Assembly: GCF_014897585.1 (NCBI RefSeq)
Contig: NZ_JABUXW010000035.1
Coordinates: 1 to 34,767, forward strand
DNA: 34,767 bases
Origin: Brachybacterium tyrofermentans
GTDB lineage: Bacteria; Actinomycetota; Actinomycetes; Actinomycetales; Dermabacteraceae
Direction: 5' to 3'
The notes beneath the pieces are model-generated. The model was not told the origin of the DNA, searched no databases, and was given only the letters and a program-made list of their open reading frames with translations. A program made the translations under genes and the position numbers. Of the stretch, positions 34,114 through 34,767 are shown in pieces. Each line of letters opens with the position of its first letter. Position 1 is the first letter of the stretch.

Positions 34114-34680
34114 TCTGCTCGCCCTATGCCGTTATCAGTGGCCAAGCCTAAGCCGTCCCCGGAAAGAGACCGCGCAGTAGCCCCTTCACCGTGACTGCTT
34201 TCACCGGGCGCGACACGAACCGGTGACAGCCAGGTGCAGCGCACCACAGTCGAGGAGACCGAGCTCCGCAGCAGGTTCACCACCTGCACGAGAGCCTGAC
34301 ACCACTGCGGCCACATTTGGCAGCGAAGCAACGACCTGTACGCGGAGCATGGATGAACGCTGCTGGAGACCACTACGAGCTCAACGTCAACCAACTACGT
34401 CTCCACGTAGCACTGAATGACCAGTTGGATCGACGTCGTGCGCCATGGCCGCATCGGCGCTGCCGTCCTGCAACCATCACCCCTCGAGCGCCACCTCGCC
34501 GGCTCGAGAACATACACGGCAGTCTTCGCCGCCCGGACAGAGAAACGCTTCAGGGACAGCCCACCTCGCTGTCGCCGACCCGCCTCCAACCTGCAAAACA
34601 ACCTACCGACCGAAGCCAAAGCAATGGGCAATGAGCGATTCAGACAACCGGAATGACTCTGAGTACCCCCATTTTCGGGC
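34114..34680. other. Intergenic region with no supported gene
   Basis: About 570 bp between the first gene of the long minus-strand operon and the rRNA terminator. It is visibly less GC-rich toward 34560-34690. Short open frames exist on both strands but have no SD, no recognisable domain and poor codon bias. A small perfect stem (CTACGT 34395-34400 with ACGTAG 34405-34410) is present. The operon promoter should lie near the left end; TAGGCT on the minus strand (34150-34145) is one weak -10 candidate. No tRNA or riboswitch was recognised. Confidence 0.6.
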
Positions 34681-34740
34681 ATAAAAAAAGGGAGTGGGAG
34701 GAGCGAAACCTTCACGGGTCTCAAGCTCACTCCCACTCCC
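34681..34740 (-). terminator. Intrinsic terminator of the rRNA operon
   Basis: Read on the minus strand, an 11-bp perfect stem (34740-34730 with 34700-34690) is extended by GAGC/GCTC pairing after one bulged base. A seven-T run (34689-34683) follows directly. It begins about ten bases after the 5S 3' end, so it is the rrn terminator. It also insulates the downstream 12-gene operon on the same strand from rRNA transcription. Confidence 0.93.
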
Positions 34741-34748
34741 ACAAAGAT

Positions 34749-34767
34749 GTCCGGCGGCGACCTACTC
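34749..34767 (-). rRNA. rrf: 5S rRNA, 3' end only
   Basis: The minus strand reads GAGTAGGTCGCCGCCGGAC, the conserved 3' end of actinobacterial 5S rRNA, whose last bases pair with the 5' end of the molecule. Only about 19 bases lie in the window. The exact 3' end is uncertain by a few bases. The following terminator confirms that this is the end of an rrn operon transcribed leftward. Confidence 0.85.

Noticed and set aside
32811..34151. Plus-strand open frame of over 400 codons across the repeat array
   Set aside because: It is the antisense of the 30-bp repeat. A repeat length divisible by three keeps several frames open. No SD and no known domain.
34114..34742. Short open frames on both strands between the operon head and the 5S gene
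   Set aside because: No recognisable domain, poor codon bias, no ribosome binding site; one overlaps the rRNA terminator.

Overview
The window is a chromosomal segment of a very GC-rich actinobacterium. G/C-ending codons dominate, GTG starts are frequent, and DUF3000, SteA, MctB/SteB and TlyA are actinobacterial families. The best guess is a Micrococcales member near Brachybacterium (Dermabacteraceae). That placement is an inference, because no 16S sequence is in view. There is no phage, IS element, CRISPR array or clear foreign island; most genes are housekeeping or metabolic. Both ends cut through RNA genes: a 5'-truncated tRNA-Gly on the left and the 3' tip of a 5S rRNA on the right.

Layout. 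(1) 1-191: tRNA-Gly(GCC), tRNA-Val(GAC) and a terminator. (2) 377-7008 (+): glgX-treY-treZ. GlgX trims glycogen branches, TreY turns the reducing end of the maltodextrin into a trehalosyl unit, and TreZ releases trehalose. A 2-hydroxyacid dehydrogenase follows at 7068-8042. (3) 8143-12198: a small sugar-acid cluster with a DgoA-like aldolase, a KduD-like SDR, a second SDR, a beta-hydroxyacid dehydrogenase and a GntR/FCD regulator. No kinase, dehydratase or transporter is present, so the pathway is incomplete here. The regulator is translationally coupled to zapE. (4) 12195-18149: zapE diverging from a RibD-like reductase, a membrane-anchored alpha/beta hydrolase diverging from msrB, then DUF3000 and an RNase D-like gene overlapping by 4 bp.

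(5) 34095 down to 18291 (-): twelve tightly packed genes, every junction being a 4-bp overlap or a gap of at most 18 bp. The order is TPR/disordered-repeat protein, HAD phosphatase, tlyA, NAD kinase, recN, steA, mctB/steB, MraY-like protein, murJ, GT4 glycosyltransferase, pyrG, ADP-ribose Nudix hydrolase. From memory, this matches Mycobacterium tuberculosis Rv1691-Rv1700, with the MraY-like/murJ/GT4 trio inserted between mctB and pyrG. (6) 34096-34767: about 0.6 kb with no supported gene, then the rRNA operon terminator and 5S tip on the minus strand.

Cross-cutting signals. Several genes start 6-7 nt after a TANNNT -10 box and have no Shine-Dalgarno (glgX, DUF3000, zapE, the alpha/beta hydrolase), which points to leaderless mRNAs. 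Tandem repeats with a 9-bp period occur at three separate loci: the first codons of murJ, an intergenic gap, and the acidic tail of the TPR protein. The TPR protein also carries 27 thirty-bp units encoding an Arg/Asp/Tyr-rich 10-residue repeat, including three identical 90-bp blocks. I see no clear new defence or mobile system. The most unusual object is that repeat protein, in an operon with the rRNA methyltransferase gene tlyA.
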